A DNA stretch of 7,258 nucleotides from Pseudomonadota bacterium. Lineage in GTDB: Bacteria > Desulfobacterota > Syntrophobacteria > Syntrophobacterales > Syntrophobacteraceae. Both the position numbers and the translations under genes were made by a program. Position 1 is the stretch's first letter. Every line of letters starts with the position of its first letter. The notes beneath the pieces were generated by a model. The model was not told the origin of the DNA, searched no databases, and saw only the letters and a program-made list of their open reading frames with translations. Below, piece by piece: positions 5,554 through 7,258 of the stretch. The stretch covers positions 1 through 7,258 of the forward strand of contig JAEZHY010000117.1 of assembly GCA_023416335.1 (NCBI GenBank). The letters run 5' to 3'.

Positions 5554-6665
5554 GAAAATGACTTCCCCCATGAATCCCTTTGGTGCACCTGGATGAGGTA
5601 TTTGAAGAATTCCCGGTTCGCCTCGCATTCCGCTTCAAATTGAGGAAACTGCATCTTGTGGTATGCCACGCACCCGTGATCGCAGATCGCACTCGCAACA
5701 CAATCGATGCAACGGTCCCATGAACCGGGAGATTCCCAGAATCGATTCGCCTCCATTTCAAGATCGGCGAGCGAGGCGGTCCTGCCCAGGCCGTCCGTCA
5801 TGCTCTTTTCCACGCACAAAGCATAGGATCCGTCAGGATTCAGGCAGGCGAGATGAACCCCGGCGCCGCATCGAGCCAACTCACAATGCTCTTTTGCAAT
5901 CGTTCCGCCCTGCCACCATGCCTCAAACGCGAGTACTTGACGAAGCACATTGCGTTCCCGGAGTGAGCTTTTCCCGTGCTTCGCGATATGTTCGTAGATA
6001 GACCGCTTAACATGGAAGCGTTTTCCGGACGACAGGGCCTCCGAAGAGCGCTCCGGTGGTGCCGCGCCGATCGAGTTTATCCTGATTTTCAGAAATCGCT
6101 GCTGCTGGAACCATGCGAGCACGTCCCCTATGTTCTCAGCAACACCGTCGGTAAGGCAGCACACGATCCCAAAATCAATTCCATCCCGCTGAAGCCTTTT
6201 GAGGGTGGCTAAAACACGCTCGCCATCTCCCCTGTAAAGGTTGCTTATGTGTGGCGGGCCGTCCAGGCTGAAGCACGGCTCGACAAGATGTTCACGGCAG
6301 AATCGGTGAAATCTCTCGTCCACGAGCGCACCATTTGACTGGATGCCGACAGCGAGTTCGATCTTGTGTCGGGAAGCAAGATTGCGGGCGGTTCGGCAGA
6401 CTCTCCGGAGGTTCTCGTACCCCCACAGAAGCGGCTCTCCGCCCGTCAAAATCAAGGTAAGCCGATCCAGATCCGAGGCTGCGATCCACTCAGCCAGGGC
6501 TGTTTCGGCGACCTGGGGATCCAATCGCAGAGAAGTTTCAGGGCTCGCTCCGGCGCTGCAGTAGCGGCATGACAGATTGCACCGGTTGGTCGTGGAAATA
6601 AAGAGGGTCGCCAGCTGCCCGGGAGCCGAAGGAGATTGGGAAGATTCAGGATCGTGTGAATTCAT
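5550..6665 (-). CDS. Radical SAM/SPASM peptide-modifying enzyme
   Basis: This 371-residue protein is a radical SAM enzyme with a SPASM domain, the class that includes RiPP maturases and anaerobic sulfatase-maturing enzymes. The SAM-binding [4Fe-4S] motif CNLSCRYC uses Cys29, 33 and 36, followed by GGEP at 75-78. The SPASM domain is canonical: Cys266-x12-Gly-x4-Cys284, then Cys319-x2-Cys322-x5-Cys328-x3-Cys332, then Cys347, enough to ligate two auxiliary clusters. The radical SAM core begins near residue 18, so there is no N-terminal RRE domain, unlike many sactipeptide maturases; leader recognition may come from the neighbouring proteins. The first Met is supported by the ATGA overlap with the ABC gene and a purine-rich stretch (GGGACGGAAAA) upstream. 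Its own stop also overlaps the methyltransferase start. The likely job is oxidative modification (crosslink, epimerisation or similar) of a peptide; the exact chemistry and substrate cannot be read from the sequence. Confidence 0.93.
   Translation of the reverse strand: MNSHDPESSQSPSAPGQLATLFISTTNRCNLSCRYCSAGASPETSLRLDPQVAETALAEWIAASDLDRLTLILTGGEPLLWGYENLRRVCRTARNLASRHKIELAVGIQSNGALVDERFHRFCREHLVEPCFSLDGPPHISNLYRGDGERVLATLKRLQRDGIDFGIVCCLTDGVAENIGDVLAWFQQQRFLKIRINSIGAAPPERSSEALSSGKRFHVKRSIYEHIAKHGKSSLRERNVLRQVLAFEAWWQGGTIAKEHCELARCGAGVHLACLNPDGSYALCVEKSMTDGLGRTASLADLEMEANRFWESPGSWDRCIDCVASAICDHGCVAYHKMQFPQFEAECEANREFFKYLIQVHQRDSWGKSFS
5562..5569 (-). promoter_or_regulatory. Ribosome binding site fixing the methyltransferase start
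   Basis: GGGGGAAG on the minus strand, eight bases before the ATG at 5551-5553, inside the last codons of the radical SAM gene. Together with the ATGA overlap it decides the start in favour of the 323-residue form. Confidence 0.65.
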
Positions 6666-7258
6666 TGATTTTCCGTCCCGTTGTCTTTGAAGTGCTTCCC
6701 GTAGAATGGACTGGAGTTGAGCAGTTCCCGATGAGTGCCTGCTCCCTGGATTACGGTTACCGTGAATCCGTCGTTCTCGGTCGTGTCGATCACAATGCTT
6801 CGGTCAACTGCCCGCAATATGTGGGCCTGGTGCGTGCAGATCAGCATGGAAACACCCAGCCTGTCATGCATCAGAGTATCGATTATCGTGCGCACCTCCG
6901 CAGGCGGAACGCCGGTGACCGGTTCATCGAGCATGAGAAGATCGGGTTTTCGGACCAGGGCCCGGCTCAGACAGAGTCGTCTACGCTGGCCTCCGGAGAG
7001 GTTTGTTCCGAGGTGAAGTAAAGGAGTTCGGAGACCGTCCGGCATCTGTCCCACCTCCTTTGAAAGAGATGCCTTATCCAGCACGGCCATGATGTCTTCG
7101 TCCCGCAGCTCCACCCCGTCGGACGCACCATAGGCGACATTGCCTGCAATGGTATCCGCCAGGACAAAGCTGTCCTGGAGCAGCAGGCCCATGCGGGCGC
7201 GCAGTTCCTCCAGGGGTAAAGAGCGGGTGTCCCTGCCTCGTAAATATATGCTGCCCCG
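6662..7258 (-). CDS. ABC exporter, C-terminal ATPase part (partial, start outside window)
   Basis: This is the nucleotide-binding domain of an exporter-type ABC protein, open through the right edge; 198 residues are visible and Walker A and any membrane domain lie outside. From the first visible residue: the strand before the Q-loop (RGSIYLRGRDT), Q-loop Gln about 28 (LLLQDSFVLADTI), signature LSGGQRRR about 87-94, Walker B LLMLDE about 107-112, and H-loop His about 143 (LICTHQ). The tail GTHRELLNSSPFYGKHF is the usual end of exporter ATPases, where a GxHxEL motif follows the last strand. The Q-loop and tail favour an exporter fused to its membrane domain, as in peptide and bacteriocin exporters; this is inferred. 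The D-loop is odd: after DEP the expected SALD reads VTGVPP, with no Asp. Its stop overlaps the start of the radical SAM gene (ATGA), so it is coupled to the modification enzymes and probably exports their product. Confidence 0.9.
   Translation of the reverse strand, partial: RGSIYLRGRDTRSLPLEELRARMGLLLQDSFVLADTIAGNVAYGASDGVELRDEDIMAVLDKASLSKEVGQMPDGLRTPLLHLGTNLSGGQRRRLCLSRALVRKPDLLMLDEPVTGVPPAEVRTIIDTLMHDRLGVSMLICTHQAHILRAVDRSIVIDTTENDGFTVTVIQGAGTHRELLNSSPFYGKHFKDNGTENQ

Noticed and set aside
1..7258. CRISPR arrays, tRNA/rRNA genes, insertion sequences
   Set aside because: No spaced direct repeats, no tRNA-like cloverleaf, no transposase motifs and no terminal inverted repeats were noticed by eye.

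Overview
The window is a bacterial locus of roughly mid-50s percent GC (judged by eye). Nine minus-strand genes are packed with almost no spacing, and they read from the right edge towards the left. Short intergenic gaps, clear Shine-Dalgarno sequences, a DUF2330-family secreted protein and a PrcB-like protein fit a Gram-negative bacterium. A Desulfobacterota/deltaproteobacterium-like host is my guess, but nothing in the window proves a taxon.

Right half (3305-7258), biosynthetic module. In transcription order it holds: (1) the C-terminal ATPase part of an exporter-type ABC protein, cut by the window edge; (2) a radical SAM protein with a textbook SPASM domain; (3) a tetrapyrrole-methylase-superfamily methyltransferase whose motifs resemble borosin peptide-backbone N-methyltransferases, preceded by a small winged-helix-like domain; (4) a 420-residue protein whose strand pattern resembles ABBA/DMATS aromatic prenyltransferases, again with a small RRE-like N-terminal region. 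The first three genes are joined by two 4-base ATGA stop/start overlaps and the fourth follows after 14 bases, so they form one translationally coupled unit. The most economical reading is a peptide natural product (RiPP-like) pathway. The radical SAM enzyme, methyltransferase and putative prenyltransferase would modify a peptide that the ABC protein exports. No precursor gene is visible, so it would have to lie upstream, beyond position 7258, or elsewhere.

Left half (190-3240), envelope module. After a 64-base spacer come a membrane-anchored or secreted PrcB-like protein, a secreted DUF2330 protein with an extra C-terminal beta-rich domain, a small secreted two-cysteine protein, a one-TM small protein and a two-TM small protein. 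All five look membrane-bound or exported. No terminator separates them from the biosynthetic module, so they may be read-through partners or an independent operon.

Left edge (1-189). A short plus-strand open frame that may be the tail of a convergent gene ends at 106. It is followed by a strong hairpin with flanking A and T tracts (131-163), which probably acts as a terminator between convergent units.
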